A stretch of DNA of 64,000 nucleotides from Rhodanobacter denitrificans (GTDB taxonomy: Bacteria > Pseudomonadota > Gammaproteobacteria > Xanthomonadales > Rhodanobacteraceae), in contig NZ_QFWQ01000008.1 of the NCBI RefSeq assembly GCF_003335105.1, positions 150,237 through 214,236 on the forward strand, read 5' to 3'. The notes below the pieces were generated by a model. The model was not told the origin of the DNA. It searched no databases and saw nothing but the letters and a program-made list of their open reading frames with translations. Within the stretch, counting starts at the first letter, position 1; each line of letters begins with the position of its first letter. Below are positions 16,730-25,521 of this stretch, piece by piece. The position numbers and the translations under genes are program-made.

Positions 16730-17704
16730 TCACCCCGCCTCGACGACCCGCCGGATCCGCTGCGCCACCGCCGCATCCAGTCGCGGCAGCAGTTCCAAGG
16801 CCTCCAGGTTCTGCTCCAGCTGTTCGCGCTTGCTGGCCCCCAGCATCACGGTGGAGACGTGCGGATTGAGCAGGCACCAGGCGATGGCTAGCTGCGCCAG
16901 GCCGGTGCCCAGTTCGGCAGCGATCGGCTGCAATGCGCGCACCTTGGCCAGGCGCTCGTCGCCGTGGCCCAGCACGCTTTCGCGCAGCCACTCGTAGCCG
17001 GGCTGGGCCAGCCGCGAGTCGGCCGGCACGCCGTCGTTGTACTTGCCGCTCAACAGGCCGGACGCCAGCGGAGACCAGATCGTGGTGCCCATGCCATAGG
17101 CCTCGTACAGCGGCGCGTACTCCACCTCCACCCGTTCGCGGTGCAGCAGGTTGTACTGCGGCTGCTCCATCACCGGCGCGAAGAGATGGTTCTCGCGGGC
17201 GATCCGGTGCGCCTCGTGAATCGCCTCGGCCGGCCATTCGCTGGTGCCCCAGTAGAGCACCTTGCCCTGGCGTACCAGCGTGTCCATCGCCGCGACGGTT
17301 TCCGCGATCGGCGTGTCCGGGTCGGGGCGATGGCAGAAGTACAGGTCCAGATAGTCCACGCGCAGGCGCTGCAACGCCTGGTGGCAGGCTTCCATCACGT
17401 GCTTGCGCGACAGCCCGCGCTGGGTCGGCAGCGGCTTGTCGTACGCGCCGAAGAACACCTTGCTGGAAACGCACCAGCTGTCGCGCGGGAAGCGCAAGTC
17501 GGCCAGCACGTCGCCCATCACCTGCTCGGCCACGCCGTTGTTGTAGGTTTCGGCGTTGTCGAAAAAATTCACCCCGCGCTCGTGCGCCAGCGCCAGCAGC
17601 TCGCGCGCCTGCGCGCGCCCCACCTGCCGGCCGAAGGTGACCCAGGCGCCGAACGACAGCGCGGAAAGCTGCAGGCCGGAGGTACCGAGTCGACGGTAAA
17701 GCAT
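16730..17704 (-). CDS. aldo/keto reductase, Kv-beta/YghZ-like
   Basis: This is a 324-residue NADPH-dependent oxidoreductase of the aldo/keto reductase barrel fold. The start is the ATG of MLYRRLGTSGLQLSALSFG. Catalytic Asp and Tyr lie in FFDNAETYNNGVAEQVMG, Lys in WCVSSKVFFG, and His in YLDLYFCHRPDPD. The cofactor end carries MLGASKREQLEQNLEAL. The motif FGAWVTFGRQVG and the SPLASGLLSGKYNDGVP block place it near the potassium-channel beta subunit-like AKRs, which reduce methylglyoxal and other aldehydes. It diverges from the alcohol dehydrogenase gene with about 100 bp between the two starts. Confidence 0.93.
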   Translation of the reverse strand: MLYRRLGTSGLQLSALSFGAWVTFGRQVGRAQARELLALAHERGVNFFDNAETYNNGVAEQVMGDVLADLRFPRDSWCVSSKVFFGAYDKPLPTQRGLSRKHVMEACHQALQRLRVDYLDLYFCHRPDPDTPIAETVAAMDTLVRQGKVLYWGTSEWPAEAIHEAHRIARENHLFAPVMEQPQYNLLHRERVEVEYAPLYEAYGMGTTIWSPLASGLLSGKYNDGVPADSRLAQPGYEWLRESVLGHGDERLAKVRALQPIAAELGTGLAQLAIAWCLLNPHVSTVMLGASKREQLEQNLEALELLPRLDAAVAQRIRRVVEAG

Positions 17705-17802
17705 GGGGATGCTCCTGTGGCGGGAAAGGCCGCCAGCATGTCCAATCCTCGGGCGCGATACAACGGCGTAGTCTTGTGTTCCCGCCACCACCGGAGTTCG
17801 CC

Positions 17803-18816
17803 ATGTCCTCGATCACGGGCTGGGCCGCCAGCGCGGCCGGCCAACCGCTGAAGCTGGCCACGTTCGACGTGGGTGACCTGGGCGCCGAGGAAGTCGAGGT
17901 GGCGGTCGACTACTGCGGCATCTGCCACTCCGACCTGTCGATGATCGGCAACGAATGGGGCGGCTCGCGCTATCCGTTCATCCCCGGGCACGAGGTGATC
18001 GGCCGGGTCGTCGCGCTGGGCGCGCAGGCAAAGGGCTTGTCGATCGGCCAGCGCGTCGGCATCGGCTGGACCGCCGGGAGCTGCATGCATTGCCGCCAGT
18101 GCCTGTCCGGCGACCAGAACCTGTGCGCGCAATCGGTGGCGACCATCGGCGGCCACCACGGCGGCTTCGCCGACAGGTTGCGCGCGCACTGGGCGTGGAC
18201 GATTCCGTTGCCCGAAGGCATCGACCTGGCCAGCGCCGGCCCGCTGCTGTGCGGCGGCATCACCGTGCTGAAGCCGTTCCTCGCCTACGACATCAAGCCC
18301 ACCGCGCGGGTCGGCGTGGTCGGCATCGGCGGGCTCGGCCACATGGCGGTGAAGTTCGCCGCGGCGTGGGGCTGCGAGGTCACCGCGTTCACCTCCACCA
18401 TGGCCAAGGCCGACGAGGCGCGCGGCTTCGGCGCGCACCGCGTGGTCGCCAGCCGCGACAGCGCCGCGATCAAGGCGATCGCCGGCTCGCTCGACCTGCT
18501 GCTGGTCACCGTCAACGTGGCGATGGACTGGAACGCATTGCTCGGCACGCTCGCCCCGAAGGGCCGCATGCACGTGGTCGGCGCGGTGCTGGAACCGATC
18601 CCGGTACCGGCGTTCAGCCTGATCGGCAAGCAGCGCGAGGTCTCCGGCTCGCCCACCGGCTCGCCGGTCGACATCGCCCGCATGCTGGACTTCGCCGCCC
18701 GCCACGACATCCGCCCGCAGGTGGAAATGTTCCCGATGGCGAAGGTCAATGACGCCCTTGCCCATCTGGAAGCGGGCAAGGCTCGTTACCGCATCGTGCT
18801 GGAAGCGGCCAGTTGA
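17803..18816 (+). CDS. zinc-dependent alcohol/aldehyde dehydrogenase, YahK/AdhA-like
   Basis: The 337-residue product is a medium-chain dehydrogenase. The start is MSSITGWAAS with GGAG 8 bases upstream. Catalytic zinc ligands are in DYCGICHSDL and GHEVIG, and the structural zinc ligands in CMHCRQCLSGDQNLC. The nucleotide-binding motif is GVVGIGGLGHMAVKFA. The pattern CGICHSD plus SVATIGGHHGGFAD is that of the cinnamyl-alcohol/YahK group, which reduces a range of aldehydes with NADPH. Divergent pairing with an aldo/keto reductase suggests a shared aldehyde-detoxification role. A strong hairpin follows the stop codon. Confidence 0.94.
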   Translation: MSSITGWAASAAGQPLKLATFDVGDLGAEEVEVAVDYCGICHSDLSMIGNEWGGSRYPFIPGHEVIGRVVALGAQAKGLSIGQRVGIGWTAGSCMHCRQCLSGDQNLCAQSVATIGGHHGGFADRLRAHWAWTIPLPEGIDLASAGPLLCGGITVLKPFLAYDIKPTARVGVVGIGGLGHMAVKFAAAWGCEVTAFTSTMAKADEARGFGAHRVVASRDSAAIKAIAGSLDLLLVTVNVAMDWNALLGTLAPKGRMHVVGAVLEPIPVPAFSLIGKQREVSGSPTGSPVDIARMLDFAARHDIRPQVEMFPMAKVNDALAHLEAGKARYRIVLEAAS

Positions 18817-18829
18817 GCGCCTGCTGCAC

Positions 18830-18864
18830 CACCTGGCGCAGGCGCTCGATGCCTGCGCCAGGTG
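18830..18864 (+). terminator. hairpin after the alcohol dehydrogenase gene
   Basis: Arms 18830-18843 and 18851-18864 form a perfect 14-bp GC-rich stem around a 7-base loop, 14 bp past the stop codon. There is no U-tract, so termination is probable but not certain. Confidence 0.6.
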
Positions 18865-19062
18865 TTCGAACCGCAGGCGCTGGCGCGGCCCCTTCCGGCG
18901 CTTCCCGTGCATTACCGCCCGACTATCGCGATCCAACGCGTAGCGCTGCTTTTTACCCTGGGTGCTCCGGATGCAGGCACCCGACACAGCGCAACCGGCT
19001 TCGTGTCGAGTCAGGACACGACACAAAACCGGCTCGCTGATGCCGGCATTCCAGGCCCGGGC

Positions 19063-19854
19063 TTACTCTTCCTTGAAACTTGTTACCGTCTTGCTTGTTT
19101 CGAGGCTGGGGTTTTTGGAATGAATGAGGACGGCAACGCCATATTTCTCAAGATAGCCATAACGCGTGATGCCTATCACGACGCCATTGACGTTCAAGGA
19201 ATGACATTCCACGTCGTGCGCCGGGCCTTGAATCATCGGATTTATCTGCGAGGCCGGATAGGATTTGCCAGCCGAACAGTCGTAGCGGACCTCGATCGTT
19301 GCCGAGCCCGGCATGTTGGTGGTCTCGGTCGCCGCATAGGAAAAATGCGAACCCTCGACCGAACCATCAATGTGGTTGACGCTGATCGTGTCAGCAATGG
19401 GCGGCATGGTCGTGGCATTCACCGAAATGCCCTGGGCGCGCAGCGCCATGACACCTCTATAGTTCAGCGCGAAGAAATAACTCTGCTCAAAACCATTCAA
19501 CTTCGTCACGCCCACCTGTCTGACAAAACCATTGCCGGCATTCTCGTAAATGCTCTCCGACTCGGATGAAACCGGCACTGCCACACCCATCTTGTCGACC
19601 ACGACCTTCGATTCGATGCTTATGCGCTTGAAGCCGACCGGCTTCGCACCGTGCTGCGTTATGGCGTCGAAAACGTTCTTCGGCAGCGTATCGGGCGAAT
19701 ACTGCTGATGGAGGTAAGCATCCTTGTCATGCAGCGCAACGGCGACCGAGTTGGTCGGGTTTTGAGCAGAAACTCCCACGCCTTGCGCAAAAGCCGTCGA
19801 CATGGGCAGTACCACGACCAAAGCCGTAAAAATATTCCTTGCTACGAAATCCAT
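19063..19854 (-). CDS. secreted protein of unknown function
   Basis: The 263-residue product starts MDFVARNIFTALVVVLP behind a strong ribosome binding site (GGGGGAAAGG next to the ATG). A signal peptide ends at STAFAQ. The mature part is polar, with no membrane segment, and contains two cysteines (DCSAGK and HDVECHSLN) that could form a disulfide. I recognise no family. Codon use is less GC-biased than in its neighbours. It stands alone, with about 250 bp of noncoding DNA on each side and a 13-base direct repeat (GACACAAAACCGG) flanking it at 19020-19032 and 19949-19961. These signs would fit an acquired gene, but that is inference. Confidence 0.75.
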   Translation of the reverse strand: MDFVARNIFTALVVVLPMSTAFAQGVGVSAQNPTNSVAVALHDKDAYLHQQYSPDTLPKNVFDAITQHGAKPVGFKRISIESKVVVDKMGVAVPVSSESESIYENAGNGFVRQVGVTKLNGFEQSYFFALNYRGVMALRAQGISVNATTMPPIADTISVNHIDGSVEGSHFSYAATETTNMPGSATIEVRYDCSAGKSYPASQINPMIQGPAHDVECHSLNVNGVVIGITRYGYLEKYGVAVLIHSKNPSLETSKTVTSFKEE

Positions 19855-20122
19855 CCTTTCCCCCTGATTTTCAACTTGCATTCCTGGCCATCCGGAACGA
19901 AGCCAGCTGCAGAGGCCTGGTTGCAGACCTCCCCTTGCGCCGGAATGGGACACAAAACCGGTCCGGTCATCATGCACGACGCTCTGCGGGCCGTGCAAGA
20001 TCATTCCAAATGAATCGCATACCGAAAGCTACGACCGGCTGAAAGTCCGATCGACGTTTCGTATTTATTTGCGACGCCGCGTTGAAAATCGATTCGCTAC
20101 TCGACGTTTCCGGCTTGCAGCT
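19855..20122. other. 268-bp intergenic stretch, no gene seen
   Basis: The stretch carries the leader of the secreted-protein gene and the second copy of a 13-base repeat at 19949-19961. No coding frame with a plausible start and composition and no clear terminator was found. Confidence 0.5.
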
Positions 20123-20635
20123 TCATGCGCCGTATTCGAGTTTGAACGACAGGTACAGTACCGCCGCGGCGAAAACCCCGGCCACGACGTCATCCGCCAT
20201 CACGCCCATCCCGCCTTTCACGCGCCGGTCCAGCCAGCGGATCGGCCACGGCTTCCACACGTCGAACAGGCGGAACAGCACGAAGCCGCATGCGATCGCC
20301 CACCACGGTGCGGGCAGCACCAGCAGCGGCAACAGCGCGATCCACTGGCCGATGAATTCGTCCCACACCAGGCTGCGGTGGTCGTCGACACCGAGCGCAC
20401 GGCCGGCCACGTTGCAGGCCCATACGCCGATCGCGAAGCCGGCCACGACCGCCAGCAGATAGAACGGCAGCGGCAACCGGCGCAGGAACAGCCACGGCAG
20501 CAGCGCGGCCAGCGAGCCGAAGGTGCCCTGCGCCACCGGCGCCAGGCCCGAACCGAAGCCGCAGGCCAGCCAGCCCGCCGGCGTGGCCAGCAGGGCGCGC
20601 CGCTGCTCTGCACTGAGGGTCTTCTTCGCGCTCAC
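20123..20635 (-). CDS. pgpA: phosphatidylglycerophosphatase A
   Basis: PgpA dephosphorylates phosphatidylglycerol phosphate to phosphatidylglycerol at the inner membrane. The 170-residue product starts at a GTG (VSAKKTLS) that overlaps the thiL stop (GTGA). Family blocks visible are ACGFGSGLAPVAQGTFGSLAA, DDHRSLVWDEFIGQW, FRLFDVWKPWPIRWLDRRVKGGMGVMADDVVAG, with membrane segments at about residues 40-60, 68-90 and 145-165. The acidic DD-VAG block near the C-terminus is characteristic. It is the last gene of the long rib/nusB/thiL run. Confidence 0.95.
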   Translation of the reverse strand: MSAKKTLSAEQRRALLATPAGWLACGFGSGLAPVAQGTFGSLAALLPWLFLRRLPLPFYLLAVVAGFAIGVWACNVAGRALGVDDHRSLVWDEFIGQWIALLPLLVLPAPWWAIACGFVLFRLFDVWKPWPIRWLDRRVKGGMGVMADDVVAGVFAAAVLYLSFKLEYGA

Positions 20636-21600
20636 GCGAAGTGCTCCCAGCCTGGCCGGTCCGTGGCCAGCCACGAGCCGTCGGCGGCACGCACCCGCAC
20701 GCATTCGCCCTCCACGATACGGCCGATCTTCGTGGCGCCGCAGCCGAGCCGGGCCAGGCCGGCCTGCAGTTCGGCGACGCGGGCGGCCGGCGCGGTGAAG
20801 CACAATTCGTAGTCGTCGCCGCCGCTCAGGGCGAAGTGCAGCGCGGTGGTTTCGTCGTACAGCTCCAGCAGCGCCGACGAGCGCGGCAGCCACGCCGCCT
20901 CGATCTCCGCGCCGACGCCGCTGGCCGTGCAGATGTGCCCGAGGTCGGCGATCAGTCCGTCGGAGATGTCGATGCACGCCGTGGCCTGTCCGCGCAGCGC
21001 GGCGCCAGCCGCCAGCCGCGGCGTCGGGCGGTTCAGCCGCTCGCTCAGGAACGCGCGCAGCCCGGCGCGGTTGTCGTCGTCGCGCGGCGGATGCTGCACC
21101 GCATGCAGGCCGGCGGCCGCGTCGCCCAGCGTACCGGTGACCAGCACCGCGTCGCCGGCACGCGCACCGGCGCGGGTGAGCGCCTGGCCCGGCGGCACGA
21201 AGCCGTGCACGGCCACGCTGATCGTCAACGGCCCGCGGGTGGTGTCGCCGCCGACCAGGGCCAGACGCTGCGGTTGCGCCAGCCTGGCGAAACCCTCGGC
21301 AAAACCCTCGACGAAGGCCGTGTCCGCGCTGGGCATGGTCAGCGCCAGCAGCGCCCAGGCCGGGCTGGCACCCATCGCGGCGAGGTCGGACAAATTCACC
21401 GCCAGCGCCTTCCAGCCGATATCGGCGGCCGCGGTGCCGCGCGGAAAGTGCACGCCCTCGACCAGGGTGTCGATCGCCACCGCGAGTTCCTGCCCGGCCG
21501 GCACCGCGAGCACGGCGGCGTCGTCACCGATGCCGATGCGCACGTCATCCCGCGCTTGCGCGGCGTGCCGGCGGATCAGTTCGATCAGGTCGAATTCCAT
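20632..21600 (-). CDS. thiL: thiamine-monophosphate kinase
   Basis: ThiL phosphorylates thiamine monophosphate to the active cofactor thiamine diphosphate in the cytoplasm. I choose the ATG at 21600 (MEFDLIELI), preceded by a G-rich stretch; an ATG five codons upstream is possible. The N-terminal IGIGDDAAVLAVP, the DTLVEGVHFP metal-binding block, NLSDLAAMGASP, GGDTTRGP and the C-terminal SGGDDYELCFTAP are all conserved in the AIRS-like superfamily. Length is 322 residues, as usual. The nusB-thiL-pgpA order is common in proteobacteria; here a GNAT gene is inserted between nusB and thiL. Confidence 0.96.
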   Translation of the reverse strand: MEFDLIELIRRHAAQARDDVRIGIGDDAAVLAVPAGQELAVAIDTLVEGVHFPRGTAAADIGWKALAVNLSDLAAMGASPAWALLALTMPSADTAFVEGFAEGFARLAQPQRLALVGGDTTRGPLTISVAVHGFVPPGQALTRAGARAGDAVLVTGTLGDAAAGLHAVQHPPRDDDNRAGLRAFLSERLNRPTPRLAAGAALRGQATACIDISDGLIADLGHICTASGVGAEIEAAWLPRSSALLELYDETTALHFALSGGDDYELCFTAPAARVAELQAGLARLGCGATKIGRIVEGECVRVRAADGSWLATDRPGWEHFA

Positions 21601-21621
21601 CGGGGAAGCCCCCATGCAAGG

Positions 21622-22164
21622 TCAGCGGCTGAACACGAGGGTGGGGCTGTCGTGATAGGTCGACGGTTGCCACAGGCGGAAGCCGGCTTTCTCCGCGACC
21701 CGGATCGACGCCTGGTTCTCCGGCGCGATGATGCACACCATGCGCCGTTCGGGAAACTGCACCTCGGCCCAGGCCGCGATCGCCGCCACCGCCTCGCTCG
21801 CATAGCCGTTGCCGTGCACCTGCGGCGCCAGTACCCAGCCGCACTCCAGCATGTCCCGCAACGAGGGTTGCAGTTCGCGCGCGAAGTCGGCGAAACCGAC
21901 GTCGCCGACGTAGCGGCCGCTGGCTTTTTCCTCGACGGCCCAATAGCCGTAGCCGAGCAGTGCCCACAGCCCGCGATACTGCAGCAGCCGCTTCCACACT
22001 TCCTCGGCGGTGAACGGGCGCCCGCCGATGTGGCGGGTGACCGCGGGATCCGACCAGATTGCCGTGCAGCTGGCGTGATCGCCGGCCTGGTGCGCGCGCA
22101 GGCGCAACCGCGCGGTCTCGATTTCCGGCACCTGGCCGCCCGGCGACCCCGCGGCGCCCGGCAT
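21622..22164 (-). CDS. GNAT-family N-acetyltransferase, RimJ/RimL-like
   Basis: This 180-residue protein starts at the ATG at 22164, which overlaps the nusB stop (TGATG). It has the RimJ/RimL-type start ETARLRLRAHQAGD and the acetyl-CoA loop region GWVLAPQVHGNGYASEAVAAIAAWA, followed by ENQASIRVAEKAGFRL. Such proteins acetylate N-terminal or small-molecule amines using acetyl-CoA. The substrate cannot be read from the sequence. It is embedded in an otherwise conserved nusB-thiL-pgpA string, so translation is probably coupled to nusB. Confidence 0.9.
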   Translation of the reverse strand: MPGAAGSPGGQVPEIETARLRLRAHQAGDHASCTAIWSDPAVTRHIGGRPFTAEEVWKRLLQYRGLWALLGYGYWAVEEKASGRYVGDVGFADFARELQPSLRDMLECGWVLAPQVHGNGYASEAVAAIAAWAEVQFPERRMVCIIAPENQASIRVAEKAGFRLWQPSTYHDSPTLVFSR

Positions 22165-22610
22165 CAGCCGCGCTTCTCGACCGCGCGCAGTTCGCCGGCC
22201 AGCTTGTCCAGCACGCCGTTGACGTAACTGTGGCCGTGGTCGGCACCGAAGCGCTTGGTGACCTCGATCGCCTCGTTGATCACCACGCGATACGGCACGT
22301 CGGGGCGGAACTTCAGCTCGTATGCGGCCAGCCGCAGCGCGGCCCGTTCGATCGGGTCGACCTGCGCCACTTCGCGATCGAGATGCGGGCGCAGGCTGGC
22401 GTCCAGTGCGTCGACGTTCTTCTCCACGCCGTGCAGCAGGTCCTCGAAGTAGTCGAGGTCGGCCACTTCCATGTCCTGCTCGTGGCGGAACTGCTCGATC
22501 ACAGCGTTCATGTGGCTGCCGGAGAGCTGCCACGCATACAACGCCTGCAAGGCGCGGCGGCGGGCGCGCGAGCGCGCGGCCAGATCGATGCCTTCAGGAC
22601 GCGTGTGCAT
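22164..22610 (-). CDS. nusB: transcription antitermination factor NusB
   Basis: NusB binds the boxA of rRNA leaders with NusE and promotes antitermination. The 148-residue, all-helical product has RSRARRRALQALYAWQLSG at the N-terminus and VDPIERAALRLAAYELKFRPDVPYRVVINEAIEVTKRFGADHGHSYVNGVLDKLA at the C-terminus, both diagnostic. The ATG at 22610 overlaps the ribH stop by one base (TGATG), and its own stop overlaps the next start in the same way. Confidence 0.97.
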   Translation of the reverse strand: MHTRPEGIDLAARSRARRRALQALYAWQLSGSHMNAVIEQFRHEQDMEVADLDYFEDLLHGVEKNVDALDASLRPHLDREVAQVDPIERAALRLAAYELKFRPDVPYRVVINEAIEVTKRFGADHGHSYVNGVLDKLAGELRAVEKRG

Positions 22611-23071
22611 CACAGCTTCCCGTACAGGTTGACCATCTCCAGCGCGGCGACCGCGGCGTCGGCGCCCTTGTTGCCGGCCTTGGTGCCGGCGCGCTCGATC
22701 GCCTGCTCGATGCTGTCGGTGGTCAGCACGCCGAACGCCACCGGCACGCCGGAGCTGTAGGCGGCCTGGGCCAGGCCCTTGGCGCATTCGCCGGCGACGA
22801 AGTCGAAATGCGGGGTGGCGCCGCGGATCACCGCGCCCAGCGCGATCACCGCGGCGTACTTGCCGGAGTTCGCCAGCTTGTGCGCGGCCAGCGCGATCTC
22901 CCACGCGCCCGGCACGCGGACCAGTTCGATCGCGTCGTCCTTCACGCCGTGGCGCAGCAGCGCATCGCGCGCGCCGGCCACGAGGGGTTCCACGACGAAG
23001 CCGTTGAAACGGCCGGCGACGATGGCGAAACGGCCTTTCGGGGTGGCGAAATCGCCTTCGATGGTCTTCAT
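22610..23071 (-). CDS. ribH: 6,7-dimethyl-8-ribityllumazine synthase
   Basis: RibH condenses the pyrimidine amine with dihydroxybutanone phosphate to make lumazine, the penultimate step to riboflavin. The 153-residue product starts [14 protein letters not shown]. Conserved blocks are [85 protein letters not shown]. The active-site His is in TPHFDF. It belongs to the riboflavin operon but is separated from ribB by ldcA. Confidence 0.97.
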   Translation of the reverse strand: MKTIEGDFATPKGRFAIVAGRFNGFVVEPLVAGARDALLRHGVKDDAIELVRVPGAWEIALAAHKLANSGKYAAVIALGAVIRGATPHFDFVAGECAKGLAQAAYSSGVPVAFGVLTTDSIEQAIERAGTKAGNKGADAAVAALEMVNLYGKL

Positions 23072-23185
23072 TGCGGATTTCCTTGGGTGGACGCGCGGCC
23101 CATGCAGAGCGGGCATTTTACGGGTTTGCCGGGGATCCTGCCCGATTGGATCCCTCTCCTGCTTGCCCCAGGGGAGGATCCACGC

Positions 23186-24130
23186 TCAAACGCCGGGCGG
23201 CAAATGCGGATAGCCGCTGAAGGACAGTTGCGCCTTGCCGCCGGCGACCTGCAGCCGCGCCGGTGCACCGAACGGCAGGGTGAACTTGTCCGGCTCGTGG
23301 CCGACCGGCAGGCCGCCGAGCACCGGCAGACCACTCGCCCGGCGGATCTGCGCGAAGCTGTCGGCCAGGTCGTAGCCGTTGTCGTAGCTGCTGGGCCGGC
23401 ACTGGCTGAAATGGCCCAGCAGCAGCGCGCGCTGGCGCCCCAGCACGCCGGACAGGTGCAGCTGGTACAGCATCCGCTCGATCCGGAACGGCGGCTCGCC
23501 CACGTCCTCGACGAACAGGATGCCGCCGTCGATCCCGCGGCCATCGATGCCCGGGAAATACGGCGTGCCGAGCAGGCTGCACAGCACGGCCAGGTTGCCG
23601 CCCCATAGCGGCCCCTCGACGTCGAGTTCGGCGTCGGCCGCGGTGACCCACTCGACCTGCGCCGAAGGGGAGCGCACGGTGTCCCAGAAGTGCCGCCAGG
23701 TGAATTCGCTGAGCGCTTCGGCGCCGAAGTCGGCGCCCAGCATCGGGCCGTTGAACGTGCACAGGCCGCTCTTCGCATGCAGCGCCAGTTGCAGGGCGGT
23801 GAAATCGCTGTGGCCGACCAGCACGGCGTTGCCGCCGCCGAGCCGTTCGCGCAAGGCGTCGTAATGCAGTTGCGCCAGCAGGCGGGTGGCGCCGTAGCCG
23901 CCGCGGATCGCCAGCGCGATATCCGGCAGTTCGTCCAGCGTGGCCAGCGCATTGAGGTCGCCGGCCCGCTGCGCGTCGCTGCCGGCGTAGCGCTGCTCGC
24001 TGCGCTCGAGCACCTCCAGGCCGCTCAATGCGCAACCGGCCTCGCGCAATCGCGCCACGCCGCGCGCCATCGCGGCGCGGTCGTGCGGGTAGCCGGAGGG
24101 GGCGATCAGGCGGATGCGGGTTTCAGACAT
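23186..24130 (-). CDS. ldcA: LD-carboxypeptidase (peptidase S66)
   Basis: LdcA trims the terminal D-alanine from tetrapeptides of recycled murein in the cytoplasm. The 314-residue product has the family start IRLIAPSGYPHD, AIRGGYGATRLL, the nucleophilic serine in VGHSDFTALQL (near residue 112), the glutamate in ILFVEDVGEPPFRIERML, and the histidine in GLPVGHEPDKFTLPFGA. Serine, glutamate and histidine form the S66 triad. It sits between ribB and ribH, with 114 bp before ribH and 156 bp after ribB, so it may be read through from the riboflavin operon or have its own promoter. Confidence 0.95.
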   Translation of the reverse strand: MSETRIRLIAPSGYPHDRAAMARGVARLREAGCALSGLEVLERSEQRYAGSDAQRAGDLNALATLDELPDIALAIRGGYGATRLLAQLHYDALRERLGGGNAVLVGHSDFTALQLALHAKSGLCTFNGPMLGADFGAEALSEFTWRHFWDTVRSPSAQVEWVTAADAELDVEGPLWGGNLAVLCSLLGTPYFPGIDGRGIDGGILFVEDVGEPPFRIERMLYQLHLSGVLGRQRALLLGHFSQCRPSSYDNGYDLADSFAQIRRASGLPVLGGLPVGHEPDKFTLPFGAPARLQVAGGKAQLSFSGYPHLPPGV

Positions 24131-24190
24131 GAGTCGATCATACGGTGCCGAAGCAATGGCTGCAGGGCGGAGTCATGGCGGACCAGAGCC

Positions 24191-24276
24191 GCTGCGTAGG
24201 GCGGGTACCGCCCGCCGCTGTACGTCAAGCACAAGACAAATGCAAAGGCCGGCGGGTAGTACCCGCCCTACGCAGC
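24191..24276. repeat. REP-like inverted repeat between ribB and ldcA
   Basis: The arms 24191-24207 (gctgcgtagggcgggta) and 24260-24276 are perfect 17-bp reverse complements around a 52-base centre. The motif GTAGGGCGGGTA is of a kind often repeated between genes in Xanthomonadaceae. It could form a hairpin in the riboflavin transcript. Confidence 0.7.
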
Positions 24277-24286
24277 GAAGGTGGTT

Positions 24287-25378
24287 TCAGACGTATTCGA
24301 CCACTTCCAGCCCGAAGCCACCCAGGCCGACCATCTTGCGCGGCGTGCCGAGCACGCGCAGGCGGCGCACGCCGAGGTCGGCCAGGATCTGCGCGCCGAG
24401 GCCGAGCTGGCGCCACTCCTGCTGCTGCGCCTCTTCCGGCGCCTGGGTACCGGGCTGGCGGTTGAGCCGGGCCAGCAGTGCCTCCGGGGTGTCTTCGCCG
24501 GACAGCACCAGCAGTACGCCGCGATCCTCGTCCGCGATGCGGCGCAGGGCCGAGGTGACGGTGAGGCCGAGATCGTCGCGCTTCAGGTGCAGCACGTCGG
24601 ACAAGGTGTTGCGCACGTGCACGCGGGTCAGCACCGGCGCGCCGTCGTTGACCCTGCCGCGCACCAGCGCGTAGTGCAGGCCGCGGCGAATCGCGTCACG
24701 GTAAGCCACCAGCCGGAACGGGCCGAACTCGGTATCCACGTCTTCCTCGTGCACGCGCTGCACGGTCTTTTCGGTTTCCAGGCGGTAGCGGATCAGGTCG
24801 GCGATGCTGCCGATCTTCAGGCCGTGCTTCTGCGCGAAGATTTCGAGCTCCGGCCGGCGCGCCATCGAGCCGTCCTCGTGCAGGATCTCGATCAGCACCG
24901 CCGACGGCTCCAGCCCGGCCAGCGCGGCCAGGTCGCAGCCCGCCTCGGTGTGCCCGGCACGGGTCAGCACGCCGCCCGGCTGTGCAGTGAGCGGAAAGAT
25001 GTGGCCGGGCTGCGACAGGTCCTGTGGCTTCGCATCGGACTTCACAGCCACCTGGATCGTGCGCGCGCGGTCGTGCGCCGAGATGCCGGTGGTGACGCCC
25101 TCCGCCGCCTCGATCGAGACGGTGAAGTTGGTGTGGTAGACCGAAGTGTTGTCGCTGACCATCGGGCGCAGGCCGAGCTGCCGCGTGCGCTGCTCGGTGA
25201 GCGTGAGGCAGAGCAGGCCGCGCGCCTCGCGCACCATGAAGTTCACGTCCTCCGGCCGCACCATCTGCGCGGCCATGATCAGGTCGCCTTCGTTCTCGCG
25301 GTCCTCGTCGTCGAGGAACACGACCATGCGGCCGGCGCGGATGTCTTCGAGGATTTCGGGGATGGTGTTGAAGGCCAT
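24287..25378 (-). CDS. ribB: 3,4-dihydroxy-2-butanone-4-phosphate synthase with degenerate GTP cyclohydrolase II domain
   Basis: RibB converts ribulose 5-phosphate to the four-carbon precursor of riboflavin. The 363-residue product starts [16 protein letters not shown]. The N-terminal domain is intact: [34 protein letters not shown]-like [21 protein letters not shown] and [14 protein letters not shown]. The C-terminal half has the length and fold pattern of GTP cyclohydrolase II ([28 protein letters not shown]) but lacks the three zinc cysteines normally found after RVHSE (here [14 protein letters not shown]). It should therefore not have cyclohydrolase activity; a separate ribA must exist elsewhere. 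Such RibB-X fusions are known in gammaproteobacteria. Confidence 0.93.
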   Translation of the reverse strand: MAFNTIPEILEDIRAGRMVVFLDDEDRENEGDLIMAAQMVRPEDVNFMVREARGLLCLTLTEQRTRQLGLRPMVSDNTSVYHTNFTVSIEAAEGVTTGISAHDRARTIQVAVKSDAKPQDLSQPGHIFPLTAQPGGVLTRAGHTEAGCDLAALAGLEPSAVLIEILHEDGSMARRPELEIFAQKHGLKIGSIADLIRYRLETEKTVQRVHEEDVDTEFGPFRLVAYRDAIRRGLHYALVRGRVNDGAPVLTRVHVRNTLSDVLHLKRDDLGLTVTSALRRIADEDRGVLLVLSGEDTPEALLARLNRQPGTQAPEEAQQQEWRQLGLGAQILADLGVRRLRVLGTPRKMVGLGGFGLEVVEYV

Positions 25379-25416
25379 GGGATTCGGGAGTCGGATAGGG
25401 GATTCGGTGAAAGGCC

Positions 25417-25514
25417 CGTCATTCCAGCGCAAGCTGGAATCCAGTGTCTTCCGCTTTGCCATAGCTAGACGTGAAGACTAAAGGCACTGGATTCCGACTT
25501 CCGCCGGAATGACG
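25417..25514. repeat. 98-bp intergenic element with inverted ends
   Basis: The element begins CGTCATTCCAGC and ends GGAATGACG, and its inner parts also pair (TGGAATCCAGTG with CACTGGATTCC). It fills the gap between ribE and ribB. Sequences of the CGTCATTCC(A)GCG...GGAATCCAG type are common miniature or REP-like repeats in proteobacterial genomes. Confidence 0.65.
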
Positions 25515-25521
25515 GCAAGGA

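Noticed and set aside
18862-18880. GTTCGAACC resembling a tRNA T-loop
   Set aside because: No acceptor, D or anticodon arm can be built around it; it overlaps the terminator hairpin of the dehydrogenase gene.
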